NCBI RefSeq assembly: GCF_016907335.1
Contig: NZ_JAFBBT010000001.1
Location: 3,348,001-3,412,000 of the forward strand
Origin: Curtobacterium herbarum
GTDB lineage: Bacteria > Actinomycetota > Actinomycetes > Actinomycetales > Microbacteriaceae
Direction: 5' to 3'
DNA length: 64,000 nucleotides
This document shows positions 51,725-59,164 of the stretch, piece after piece (the first letter of the stretch is position 1; the number at the start of each line of letters is the position of its first letter). The notes beneath the pieces are model-generated. The model had not been told where the DNA came from and searched no databases. It saw nothing but the letters and a program-made list of their open reading frames with translations. The translations under genes were made by a program, and so were the position numbers.

Positions 51725-52588
51725 ATGTCCGCACACCAGACCGCCGTCATCGCCGGCTGCGGCGACCTCGGCACCGAGGCCGCCCTCCGCTTCGCTGACC
51801 TCGGGTACCGCGTCGTCGGGCTCCGGCGCCGCGCCGAACTCCTGCCCGCGCCGATCGAGGGCCGGAGCACCGACCTCCGGCACGACGTCCCCGAGATCGA
51901 CGCCGACACCGCGGTCGTCGTCGTCGCCCTGGCCGCGGGCAGCCGCGACCCGGACGAGTACCGCGCGACCTACGTCGACGGCCTGCGGAACGTGCTGGAC
52001 GGGATCGACCGGTCGGAGGCCCGCCCGCGGATCGTCGTGGTGTCCTCGACCGCCGTCTACGACGTGTCCGACGGCAGCGAGGTCACCGAGGACACCCCGG
52101 CGGCCGGCGGCACCCCGACGGCGAGGGTCCTGGTCGAGGCCGAAGCGCTGCTCCGGGAACGGGCTCCCGGCGCCGTGCTGCTCCGGCTGTCGGGCATCTA
52201 CGGCCCCGGACGCGAACGGCTGATCGACCAGGTGCGCTCCGGCAGCGCCCGACTCGCTCCGGCCGACGCGTCGTCGCCGCACACGAACCGCATCCACCGC
52301 GACGACGCCTCCTCCGCGATCGTGCACCTCGCGACGCTGGACGACCCGGCGCCGACGTACCTCGGCACCGACGACGAGCCGGTCCGTCTCGACGACGTGC
52401 TGCGGTTCCTCGCGGACGAGCTCGGTGTCCCGACGCCGGAGCACGGCCCGGCGTCGGACCGACAGGCGGGCGGCGACAAGCGGCTGTCGAACGCGCTGCT
52501 CCGCTCCACGGGCTTCACGTTCCGGTACCCGACGTTCCGCGAGGGCTACCGCGCAGTGCTGGCCGGCGAGGGCGCGTCCCACCGCTGA
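51725..52588 (+). CDS. NAD-dependent epimerase/dehydratase family protein (YeeZ-like)
   Basis: A 287-residue atypical extended-SDR protein like E. coli YeeZ. The dinucleotide motif is GCGDLGTEA (GxGxxG with Cys), the active-site strand is VVVSSTAVYDVSDG, then LRLSGIYGPGR and NRIHRDDASSAIVHL. The tyrosine of the YxxxK motif is not obvious, as in other YeeZ-like members. GGGAGGG lies before the ATG. It follows the SDR pair after 24 bases and may be the last gene of the operon or a separate unit. Confidence 0.82.
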   Translation: MSAHQTAVIAGCGDLGTEAALRFADLGYRVVGLRRRAELLPAPIEGRSTDLRHDVPEIDADTAVVVVALAAGSRDPDEYRATYVDGLRNVLDGIDRSEARPRIVVVSSTAVYDVSDGSEVTEDTPAAGGTPTARVLVEAEALLRERAPGAVLLRLSGIYGPGRERLIDQVRSGSARLAPADASSPHTNRIHRDDASSAIVHLATLDDPAPTYLGTDDEPVRLDDVLRFLADELGVPTPEHGPASDRQAGGDKRLSNALLRSTGFTFRYPTFREGYRAVLAGEGASHR

Positions 52589-52627
52589 CCGATGAGCCGT
52601 CTGCTCCGGATCGCGACGGAGCGGCGA

Positions 52628-53314
52628 CTACGGACGCCGAGCGAAGACGATCGCGACCGTCGACGTGGCAGTGAGGTGCTCGTGCACTTGCGGTGCGATG
52701 CCCCGGAGGAGGGCGAGCATCTCGCGGTGGACCTGCTCCGCATCCACCGACCCGGACTGTGTCGAGATCGGCTCGTGGTGCGCGATGCGATTCCGGAGCG
52801 CGTTGACCCGCTCGATCGCACGGTCGACCTCGGACCGTTGCGTCCCCGGGGGGAACGCTCGGTGCAGGTACGGCACCCACACCGTCTTCTCCATCGCGTT
52901 CGTCGTCAACTGCCGCCAGAAACCCAGGGTCATCTCGGCGATCACCTTGCCGGACGTCGCCTTCGCGGAGCCGCAGCGCGCGATCGCGCTGTCGACCGAC
53001 TTCCGGGTGAGCGTGTTGACGTCAGCCCCACGCTTCATGCCCTTCACGGTCTTCGTGCGCCAGATCGGCACGACAGCCGGCGACTCCGCGTCGAGCAGCC
53101 AGTGCGTGCGTGATCGCCACCGCGCTGAGATGGCAGCGTCGTACGCGTTCCGGAGAGCGACTTCGAAGTGGGCGATGTCGTGCATGAGTGCTTGGCCGGC
53201 TTGGACGTTCCACTCGTACAACTGCAGCGCCCTGGCCCGGTCACCAGAGCACGCATCCACGTACCGAGCGAACCGCGCGGTACCGAGCCACTCGTCCACC
53301 CAGACGTCCGACAC
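52628..53314 (-). CDS. Abi-family HEPN protein
   Basis: A 228-residue protein of the abortive-infection (Abi_2/AbiD/F-like) family. The N-terminal part reads FARYVDACSGDRARALQLYEW, then LRNAYDAA; the C-terminal half has MTLGFWRQL, WVPYLHRAFP and the HEPN motif RNRIAHHEPI (Arg174, His179), a ribonuclease active-site signature. No transmembrane or signal segment. GTG at 53314 with GAAGGTGGGG is taken as start: it aligns with the start of the broken paralogue. An ATG at 53356 is in frame but lies inside the leader hairpin. HEPN Abi proteins act as phage-triggered toxins or RNA-guided nuclease relatives; the toxin role here is inferred. See findings for its RNA leader. Confidence 0.8.
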   Translation of the reverse strand: MSDVWVDEWLGTARFARYVDACSGDRARALQLYEWNVQAGQALMHDIAHFEVALRNAYDAAISARWRSRTHWLLDAESPAVVPIWRTKTVKGMKRGADVNTLTRKSVDSAIARCGSAKATSGKVIAEMTLGFWRQLTTNAMEKTVWVPYLHRAFPPGTQRSEVDRAIERVNALRNRIAHHEPISTQSGSVDAEQVHREMLALLRGIAPQVHEHLTATSTVAIVFARRP

Positions 53315-53342
53315 ATCCCCACCTTCACGAGACAAAAAGCAG

Positions 53343-53384
53343 AGCCCCGGCGACATGGTCGAAACCAGCGGTCCACACGGGGCT
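53343..53384 (-). ncRNA. candidate structured leader RNA of the Abi/HEPN gene
   Basis: A 42-base stem-loop: outer helix AGCCCCG/CGGGGCT (7 pairs), middle helix GAC/GTC, inner helix TGGT/ACCA capped by a TTCG tetraloop, a very stable hairpin. Three bases after it comes C followed by five T (53338-53334 on this strand), so the whole has the form of an intrinsic terminator. A promoter-like -10 box ends about 11 bases upstream of the hairpin. This predicts a short RNA of about 55 nucleotides, with some read-through into the HEPN gene. The broken paralogue has a matching leader. It may be an antitoxin RNA or an attenuator. Confidence 0.6.
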
Positions 53385-53394
53385 TACGGGTGAA

Positions 53395-53424
53395 ATGTTA
53401 CCCCGGGCCCGAACCGACGTGCAA
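53395..53424 (-). promoter_or_regulatory. promoter of the Abi leader RNA
   Basis: On the minus strand TTGCAC (53424-53419) and TAACAT (53400-53395) are separated by 18 bases; transcription would begin around 53388, at the foot of the hairpin. The -35 box is only a moderate match. Confidence 0.45.
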
Positions 53425-53437
53425 CGCCGACGGAAGC

Positions 53438-54403
53438 TCAGTGCCCCCGGTGGTCCTGGATCGTCATCCGCGGCCCGAACGTCGGCTTCCGGAAGCCCGA
53501 GCCCGCGATCAACCGCACGACCCGCTCCCGGTGCCCCCGCCACGGTTCGAGGAGCTCGAGCATCCCGTCGTCGTCGACCGGGCCGCCGGTGAGCGCCCAC
53601 CCGACGAGTGCGGGCACGTGGTAGTCCCCGACGCTCGGCGAGTCCGGGTCCCCGTGGGCCCGCTGCGCCGTCTCGGCGGCGGTCCACGGTCCGACGCCCG
53701 GGATCGACTGCAGTCGGCTGGCGACCAGTTCGCCGCCGCGGCCCAGGGCCAGCGTCCGTTCGAGTGCGGGCGCGACCTGCACGACCCGCATCACCGTCGC
53801 CGAGCGTCCGGGTTCGATGCCGGCCCTGTGCCACTCCCAACTCGGGATCCGCGCCCAGGTGTCGGCGGCCGGCGGAACGACCATGCCCGCCGGAGCCGGC
53901 CCGGGAGCCGGCGTGCCGAAGCGCTGCACGAGGTACCGCCACGCACGCCAGGCCTGTCGGGAGGTCACCTTCTGCTCCATGATCGCCGGGACGAGCATCG
54001 CCACGACCGTGTTCGTCCGGAGCAGCCGTAACCCCGGCTGGCGGTGTCGCGCGTGCGCCAGGAGGGCATGCGCGGACACGTCGAGCTCCGACCAGTCGTC
54101 CCCGCGTCCGACCAGGTCCGGCCCGTGCGCCACGGCCCAGGACGCACCGTCGCCCCACGCGCTGATCGCCACGGTGTCGCCGACGGGTCGGACGAGCACC
54201 GACGCCGGCCCCTCCGGGGTGCGGAGCGCGAGCCACACGTCGGACCCGACCACCCGGTGGGCCGGGTCGCCGGAGCCGCGCGACAGGGGCCGCAGTGTCG
54301 CGACCACGTCCACCGGGCCTCCCGGCCGGTACACGGTGTCGACGCGAACTGCAGCCTCGTCCGGAGGGCCCGCCGGTGAGGCGACGGGACGGACGGAGGG
54401 CAT
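53438..54403 (-). CDS. DNA-3-methyladenine glycosylase II family protein
   Basis: A 321-residue HhH-GPD base-excision glycosylase (AlkA-like). Conserved pieces: IMEQKVTSRQAWRAWRYLV, the helix-hairpin-helix SIPGVGPWTAAE, and the catalytic-Asp segment VGDYHVPALVGWAL. The N-terminal 110 residues form the AlkA_N-like beta domain. Removes alkylated bases; no Ada-like gene nearby. Start ATG MPSVRPVASP. It is upstream of and co-directional with the Abi gene, with its own promoter region between them. Confidence 0.85.
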   Translation of the reverse strand: MPSVRPVASPAGPPDEAAVRVDTVYRPGGPVDVVATLRPLSRGSGDPAHRVVGSDVWLALRTPEGPASVLVRPVGDTVAISAWGDGASWAVAHGPDLVGRGDDWSELDVSAHALLAHARHRQPGLRLLRTNTVVAMLVPAIMEQKVTSRQAWRAWRYLVQRFGTPAPGPAPAGMVVPPAADTWARIPSWEWHRAGIEPGRSATVMRVVQVAPALERTLALGRGGELVASRLQSIPGVGPWTAAETAQRAHGDPDSPSVGDYHVPALVGWALTGGPVDDDGMLELLEPWRGHRERVVRLIAGSGFRKPTFGPRMTIQDHRGH

Positions 54404-54455
54404 GCAGGGATGGTAAGTGCCGGCACGGACACTCACCGACCGAGGAGCAGTCGGT

Positions 54456-54665
54456 TCAGCGCCGGGGCCGCCGGCGTCGAGCACGGATCACCGCGCCGAG
54501 GGCGCTACCGGCACCGGCCGAGGTCAGGCCCAGGACCACGGCTCCCACGATCTGGTTCGGCGTTCCTGCCGTCGCAGTGGCGACGGTGGCGCCGATCAGG
54601 ACGAGGGCGAGCGCGAGCGCCGACGCGAACGGAACACTCCGGAAGACCTTCCCGATCTTGTTCAT
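54456..54665 (-). CDS. small two-helix membrane protein
   Basis: A 69-residue protein: short basic N-terminus, hydrophobic helix FASALALALVLIGATVATATAG, a second hydrophobic stretch PNQIVGAVVLGLTSAGAGSALGAVI, and a basic tail RARRRRPRR. It begins 3 bases after the stop of the secreted cysteine protein, so the two are likely co-translated. It could be an immunity or anchoring partner of that protein; this is a guess from position and size. Confidence 0.65.
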   Translation of the reverse strand: MNKIGKVFRSVPFASALALALVLIGATVATATAGTPNQIVGAVVLGLTSAGAGSALGAVIRARRRRPRR

Positions 54666-54668
54666 GCG

Positions 54669-55211
54669 TCAGACACACCGCCCGGGCTTCTTCGTGACCG
54701 GGTACACACGGACACTCTTGGGGCTCGGACACTTGGAGTGGGTGGCAAGCCAAGAAGCGCCCAGGACGACCGCCGTGTTCGCGATGATGCAGGCAGCCGG
54801 CCCGAGTCCACAGATCGCGGTGACGAGGATCGCTCCCGTCCCACCCAGGATGACGTTCTGGTCCCAGGAGTTGAAGGCGATGTAGGCACCGCGTCCGTCG
54901 CTCCCGAACGCGAGCCGCTCGGTCGGGACGCCGTCTGCGAGGACGATCGTTAGACCGTCACCAAGATCAGCGGTGACGGTGCGGCGACCCGACTCGTCGA
55001 TGTCGTCGTCGGTCACCGCGCCCGCGGCGTAGGCCTCGTCGATGGCGCGGCCGAGCGTGTGCTGCGAGATCGCGGGCAGCGCCTCGCCGGGCGGCAGCGC
55101 GGCTGGACGGTCGAGCGGTTCTGCGGCCGCCGGAGCAGCCCCTACCAACCCGCTGGCGAGCAGCGCCACTGTCAGGGTGAGCCCCGGGAGCGCACTTCGT
55201 GTCGACGTCAT
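54669..55211 (-). CDS. secreted Cys-containing protein with hydrophobic glycine-rich core
   Basis: A 180-residue exported protein I do not recognise. Signal peptide (LPGLTLTVALLASGLVGAAPAAA), an acidic region including VTADLGDGLTIVLADG, then a markedly hydrophobic Gly-rich stretch of about 30 residues (ILGGTGAILVTAICGLG and ACIIANTAVVLGA) and a basic tail with KCPSPKSVRVYPVTKK and a terminal GRCV. Four Cys could make two disulfides. This resembles membrane-inserting bacteriocin-like peptides made as longer precursors, but no processing genes are seen. A leader hairpin and GGAGG precede the ATG. Confidence 0.7.
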   Translation of the reverse strand: MTSTRSALPGLTLTVALLASGLVGAAPAAAEPLDRPAALPPGEALPAISQHTLGRAIDEAYAAGAVTDDDIDESGRRTVTADLGDGLTIVLADGVPTERLAFGSDGRGAYIAFNSWDQNVILGGTGAILVTAICGLGPAACIIANTAVVLGASWLATHSKCPSPKSVRVYPVTKKPGRCV

Positions 55212-55230
55212 GGTGGTCCTCCGATCTCGA

Positions 55231-55252
55231 GTGGCCGCGTCGTTGCGGCCAC
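55231..55252 (-). promoter_or_regulatory. leader hairpin of the secreted-protein gene
   Basis: GTGGCCGC / GCGGCCAC (8 pairs) around a six-base loop in the 5' leader, just upstream of the Shine-Dalgarno GGAGGAC. It could influence translation or mRNA stability. Confidence 0.5.
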
Positions 55253-55403
55253 CGTCCGGTAAGACTACACATTTCAGTGACCGCACCGTGCCGATGCGAC
55301 AGTGCGGCGAACGCAGGGCCGATCCCGTCACGCACGGCCACACCGGGCCTGCATCGGCCATGATGATGGGCACGTCCCTTCGGACCCGACCACGGGAGTC
55401 ACC

Positions 55404-56432
55404 ATGCGCATCGGCATCCTCACCTCCGGCGGCGACTGCCCCGGTCTCAACGCGGTCATCCGCGCCATCGTGCTCAAGGGCATCGCCATCCACGGCCACG
55501 AGTTCGTCGGCTTCCGGGACGGCTGGCGGGGTGTGGTCGAGGGCGACATCGTGCCGCTCGGCCGGAAGGACATCCAGGGCATCGCGAAGCAGGGCGGGAC
55601 GATCCTCGGCACGAGCCGCACGAACCCCTTCGAGGGCCCGAACGGCGGCGTCGAGAACATCACGAAGACGCTGGAGCGGCACGGCATCGACGCCGTCGTC
55701 GCGATCGGTGGCGAGGGCACCCTGGCGGCCGCGAAGCGCCTCACCGATGCCGGCCTGCAGATCGTCGGCGTGCCGAAGACGGTCGACAACGACCTGGGCG
55801 CCACCGACTACACGTTCGGGTTCGACACCGCGGTGGCGATCGCGACCGAGGCGATGGACCGCCTGCGCACCACCGGCGAGTCCCACTCCCGCTGCATGGT
55901 CGCCGAAGTCATGGGTCGCCACGTCGGCTGGATCGCCCTGCACTCGGGCATGGCGGCGGGTGCGCACGCGATCCTCATCCCCGAGCAGAAGACGTCGCTG
56001 GCGCAGATCGGCGAGTGGGTGCAGGCCGCCTACGACCGCGGACGCGCACCGCTGGTCGTGGTCGCCGAGGGCTTCGTCCCCGACCACGAGGACACCGCCC
56101 ACACGGAGCGCGGTCTGGACGCGTTCGGTCGCCCTCGGCTGGGTGGGATCGGCGAGCGCCTCGCCCCGCTCATCGAGGAGATGACCGGCATCGAGACCCG
56201 CGCCACGACGCTCGGGCACATCCAGCGGGGTGGCACGCCGACGGCGTACGACCGGGTGCTGTCGACCCGGCTCGGGCTGGCGGCGATCGACGCCGTGGTC
56301 GAGGAGCGCTGGGGCCGGATGGTCGCGCTGAAGGGCACCGAGATCGTGCACGTCTCGTTCGCGGACGCGCTCGGCGAGCTGAAGACCGTGCCGCAGGACC
56401 GGTACGACGAGGCCGCCATCATGTTCGGCTGA
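55404..56432 (+). CDS. pfkA: 6-phosphofructokinase
   Basis: Phosphorylates fructose-6-phosphate in glycolysis. The 342-residue protein has the ATP/PPi-site GGDCPGLN near the start, IGGEGTLAAA, catalytic PKTVDNDL and GHIQRGGTP. The combination of Gly after GGE (as in ATP-dependent enzymes) with Lys before TVDND (as in PPi-dependent ones) marks the actinobacterial group III ATP-PFKs, so ATP is the likely donor. ATG MRIGILTSGG is the conserved family start. The gene is divergent from the secreted-protein gene and followed by an acuI-like gene. Confidence 0.93.
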   Translation: MRIGILTSGGDCPGLNAVIRAIVLKGIAIHGHEFVGFRDGWRGVVEGDIVPLGRKDIQGIAKQGGTILGTSRTNPFEGPNGGVENITKTLERHGIDAVVAIGGEGTLAAAKRLTDAGLQIVGVPKTVDNDLGATDYTFGFDTAVAIATEAMDRLRTTGESHSRCMVAEVMGRHVGWIALHSGMAAGAHAILIPEQKTSLAQIGEWVQAAYDRGRAPLVVVAEGFVPDHEDTAHTERGLDAFGRPRLGGIGERLAPLIEEMTGIETRATTLGHIQRGGTPTAYDRVLSTRLGLAAIDAVVEERWGRMVALKGTEIVHVSFADALGELKTVPQDRYDEAAIMFG

Positions 56433-56489
56433 CACCGGCGGGCGCGTGGGCGCGTTTCCGGTGGGCCGTCCCGGCCGGGAGGCCCGGGG

Positions 56490-56502
56490 TAGCGTCGCGC
56501 GC
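56490..56502 (+). promoter_or_regulatory. leaderless promoter of the acuI-like gene
   Basis: TAGCGT ends 7 bases before the ATG and no Shine-Dalgarno separates them. Confidence 0.55.
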
Positions 56503-57480
56503 ATGACCCGCGCCGTCCTCGTGTCCCGTTCCACCGCCCCCGCCGTCACCGACGTCGACCTACCCGCTCCCGGTGCCCGGGAGGCCCTGGTCGCCGTCAC
56601 GCGGTCGAGCGTCAACTACAAGGACGGCCTGGCCGTCGCCGGTGACCCCGGTGTCGCGCGGACCGACCCGCTGGTCCCCGGCATCGACGTGGTCGGCACC
56701 GTCGCCGCGGTCGGGCCGGACGTGCCGGACGTGGCCGTCGGCGAGCGCGTGGTCCTCACCGGCGCGGGCGCGGGTGAGTCCCGACACGGCGGGTGGGCCG
56801 AGCAGTGCGTGGTCCCGGTGGACGCGCTCGTCACCCTGCCGGAGGGCCTCGACGACGACCTCGCGGCGGCGATCGGCACGGCGGGCTTCACCGCGATGCT
56901 CAGCGTCCTGGCACTCGAGCGCGTGGTCGCCCCGGAGGACGGCCCGGTCCTGGTGACCGGTGCGTCGGGCGGGGTCGGCACGGTGGCGATCGCCCTGCTG
57001 GCGGCCCGTGGGTACCGCGTGACGGCCTCGACGGGTCGGCCGGAGAACGGCGACTCGCTCCGGGCCCTCGGCGCGACGGACGTCGTCGACCGGGCGCAGT
57101 TCGCCGAGCCGGGCAAGCCGATGCAGCGGGCGGTCTGGGCGGGCGCGGTGGACAGCGTCGGGGGCACCACCCTGGCGAACGTCCTGGCGGCGACCCGGTA
57201 CGGCGGGGCGGTCACGGCGTGCGGGCTCGCGCAGGACACCGCGCTGTCGACGACGGTGCTGCCGTTCATCCTGCGCGGGGTGTCCCTGCTCGGCGTCGAC
57301 TCGGTCTCGGCGCCGCTCGACCTGCGGCAGCGGGCGTGGGCGCGGCTGGCGACGGACCTCGACCCGGCGCTGCTCCGGGCGGTGACGCGGACGGTCGGGC
57401 TCGCCGAGGCGATCGCGGTCGGGGCGGAGGTCGTGGCCGGGCGGGTGCACGGCCGGACGGTGGTCGACGTGACGCGGTGA
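56503..57480 (+). CDS. acryloyl-CoA reductase-type quinone oxidoreductase (AcuI/YhdH)
   Basis: A 325-residue zinc-free medium-chain dehydrogenase of the AcuI/YhdH group, which reduces acryloyl-CoA or detoxifies reactive enals with NADPH. Landmarks: SSVNYKDGLAVAG near residue 35, PGIDVVGTV, the NADPH loop VLVTGASGGVGTVAI, and GAVTACGLAQ. No catalytic zinc ligands are present, as expected. A -10 box directly before the ATG implies a leaderless transcript. It stands alone between pfkA and the GntR gene. Confidence 0.85.
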   Translation: MTRAVLVSRSTAPAVTDVDLPAPGAREALVAVTRSSVNYKDGLAVAGDPGVARTDPLVPGIDVVGTVAAVGPDVPDVAVGERVVLTGAGAGESRHGGWAEQCVVPVDALVTLPEGLDDDLAAAIGTAGFTAMLSVLALERVVAPEDGPVLVTGASGGVGTVAIALLAARGYRVTASTGRPENGDSLRALGATDVVDRAQFAEPGKPMQRAVWAGAVDSVGGTTLANVLAATRYGGAVTACGLAQDTALSTTVLPFILRGVSLLGVDSVSAPLDLRQRAWARLATDLDPALLRAVTRTVGLAEAIAVGAEVVAGRVHGRTVVDVTR

Positions 57481-57511
57481 TCCGCGCCTCCGGTTCGTAC
57501 TTAGCAACCGT

Positions 57512-57533
57512 TTGCGCAATGTCACGTTAGGAT
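57512..57533 (+). promoter_or_regulatory. promoter region and TTGCGCAA palindrome before the GntR gene
   Basis: TAGGAT (57528-57533) fits the -10 consensus; TTGCGCAA (57512-57519) is a perfect 8-bp palindrome immediately upstream and could be the regulator's own binding site. Confidence 0.45.
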
Positions 57534-57566
57534 TTGAATACCGAACACCTTCTGAAGGAGACCCGG

Positions 57567-58235
57567 ATGCCGGTACCCAAGTCGACCGTCGAGAACTCGC
57601 CGCGCAAGCTGCTCCGGGACGTCGTCCTCGAGAAGATGCTCGCGGCCATCCAGGACGGCACGCTGCAGGCCGGCGAGCGGCTCAACGACGACGAGCTCGT
57701 CGCCTGGCTCGGTGTCAGTCGCACCCCGATCCGCGAGGCGATCGCGAAGCTCGTCGACTACGGCCTGGTCGAGATGGAGGCGAACCGGTACACCCGCGTC
57801 GCCTCCCCGACCCGCGAGGCGTACGACGACGCGTTCCAGATGCTCTTCGGCTTCGGGGAACTCGCTGCGCGCTGGTCCTTCCCCCGCTTCGAGGACGCCG
57901 ACGTGAAGGCGTTCGGCGCCATCCTCGACGACATGCGCGCCCACGCGAAGGCCGAGGACCGCGCCCTCAACGACGACATCGACCGAGCGATCGCGTTCAT
58001 GGTGCAGAAGTCCGGCAACGAACTGCTGCTGAAGACGAGCGAGTCCCTGTTGAACCGGGCGAAGTTCGTCCGGATCGGCGAGCCCGAGTTCGTCTTCTGG
58101 GACGTGGAACAGGCCCTCGACGGCTTCCGCGCCGCCGCGAAGGGCCGCGACGGCGAGGCCGGTGGAGCCCTCGTCCGCGGACTCGGTCGTGCGATGGCCG
58201 AGCACCTCGCCACCGCCCGGGCCGCGAAGGCCTGA
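57567..58235 (+). CDS. GntR family transcriptional regulator (FadR/FCD type)
   Basis: A 222-residue regulator: N-terminal winged helix (VVLEKMLAAIQDGTLQAGERLNDDELVAWLGVSRTPIREAIAKLVDYGLVEM) and a C-terminal all-helical FCD-like ligand domain. The FCD metal-binding histidines are mostly absent, which suggests a non-metal ligand. AAGGAG lies 6 bases before the ATG. Possible targets are itself and the ABC gene following 38 bases after. Confidence 0.9.
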   Translation: MPVPKSTVENSPRKLLRDVVLEKMLAAIQDGTLQAGERLNDDELVAWLGVSRTPIREAIAKLVDYGLVEMEANRYTRVASPTREAYDDAFQMLFGFGELAARWSFPRFEDADVKAFGAILDDMRAHAKAEDRALNDDIDRAIAFMVQKSGNELLLKTSESLLNRAKFVRIGEPEFVFWDVEQALDGFRAAAKGRDGEAGGALVRGLGRAMAEHLATARAAKA

Positions 58236-58273
58236 CCGCGGTCGGGTCCACCGAGGTGCGGGAGGATGACGGG

Positions 58274-59059
58274 ATGAGCGACGTCCTCCTCCGCACCGCC
58301 GGACTCCGCGTCACCCGCAGCGGCCGCGACCTGCTGCACGACGTCGAGCTGACCGTCCGCGCCGGCGAGCACTGGGCACTGCTCGGCCCGAACGGCGCGG
58401 GCAAGTCCACTCTCCTCGCCGTCCTCGGTGCGACCGGGCACCCCTCCGCGGGCACCGTCGACCTGCTCGGGCACCGCCTGGGTCGCGTCGACGTCCGGCA
58501 GCTCCGCGAACACATCGGACACGTCGACCCGCGGCACCGGATGCTCTCGCCGCTCACCGTCCTGGAGACCGTGCTCACCGGGCTGACCGGCACGACCGAC
58601 CTCATGGTGCGGTGGGAGCCGACCGTCGAGCAGGTCGCCCGTGCCGAGCAGCACGTCGCCGACGTCGGGCTGTCCGCGCGCCGGGACGCCCGCTGGCCGG
58701 TGCTGTCCCAGGGGGAACGGGGTCGGGCGCTGATCGCCCGGGCGCTGATGGCCGAACCGCGGCTGCTGCTGCTCGACGAACCCGCCACCGGGCTCGACGT
58801 CGCAGCGCGGGAGCACCTGCTCGAGACCGTCGACGCACTGCGCGTCGGGCGGCCGGAGCTCGGCAGCGTGATGGTCACCCACCACCTCGAGGACCTGCCG
58901 GCGTCGACCTCGCACGCGATGCTGCTGCGGGACGGGGCGGTCGTGGCGCAGGGGCACGCGGACGAGGTCATCACCTCGGCGCGGGTGTCGGCGGCGTTCG
59001 ACTTCCCGCTGGCGGTCGAGCGCAGCGGTGGACGCTGGCACGCACGCCGCGCCGACTAG
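58274..59059 (+). CDS. ABC transporter ATP-binding protein
   Basis: A 261-residue ABC ATPase, complete: Walker A GPNGAGKST, Q-loop region, signature LSQGERGRALIARA, Walker B LLLLDEPATGLD and H-loop VTHHLEDLP. The signature has E where most have Q/R. It resembles the ModF/PhnC-like ATPases of 'YlmA' type that lack a neighbouring permease; no permease gene is seen nearby. GGAGG before the ATG. It may work with a distant membrane subunit or be a stand-alone regulator of translation or DNA processes. Confidence 0.88.
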   Translation: MSDVLLRTAGLRVTRSGRDLLHDVELTVRAGEHWALLGPNGAGKSTLLAVLGATGHPSAGTVDLLGHRLGRVDVRQLREHIGHVDPRHRMLSPLTVLETVLTGLTGTTDLMVRWEPTVEQVARAEQHVADVGLSARRDARWPVLSQGERGRALIARALMAEPRLLLLDEPATGLDVAAREHLLETVDALRVGRPELGSVMVTHHLEDLPASTSHAMLLRDGAVVAQGHADEVITSARVSAAFDFPLAVERSGGRWHARRAD

Positions 59060-59085
59060 CCGCCCCGCGCCTCCCGTCCGTCCGT

Positions 59086-59160
59086 CTCGCGAAACGCAAT
59101 GTCGGCGCCATCTCGCAGCGGTACTGCGCTGCACGACGACGCCGACGTTGCGTTTCGCGG
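59086..59160. repeat. 75-bp REP-like inverted-repeat element, copy 2
   Basis: Ends CTCGCGAAACGCAA and TTGCGTTTCGCGG are inverted repeats; the centre has TCTCGCAGCGGTA as in copy 1 at 20065-20138. It lies between convergent genes directly before the hemL stop. Confidence 0.78.
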
Positions 59161-59164
59161 GGGG

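Noticed and set aside
55404..56432. PPi-dependent phosphofructokinase because of Lys before TVDND
   Set aside because: The GGEG segment keeps Gly at the position that is Asp in PPi-dependent enzymes; the mixture is typical of actinobacterial ATP-dependent PFKs.
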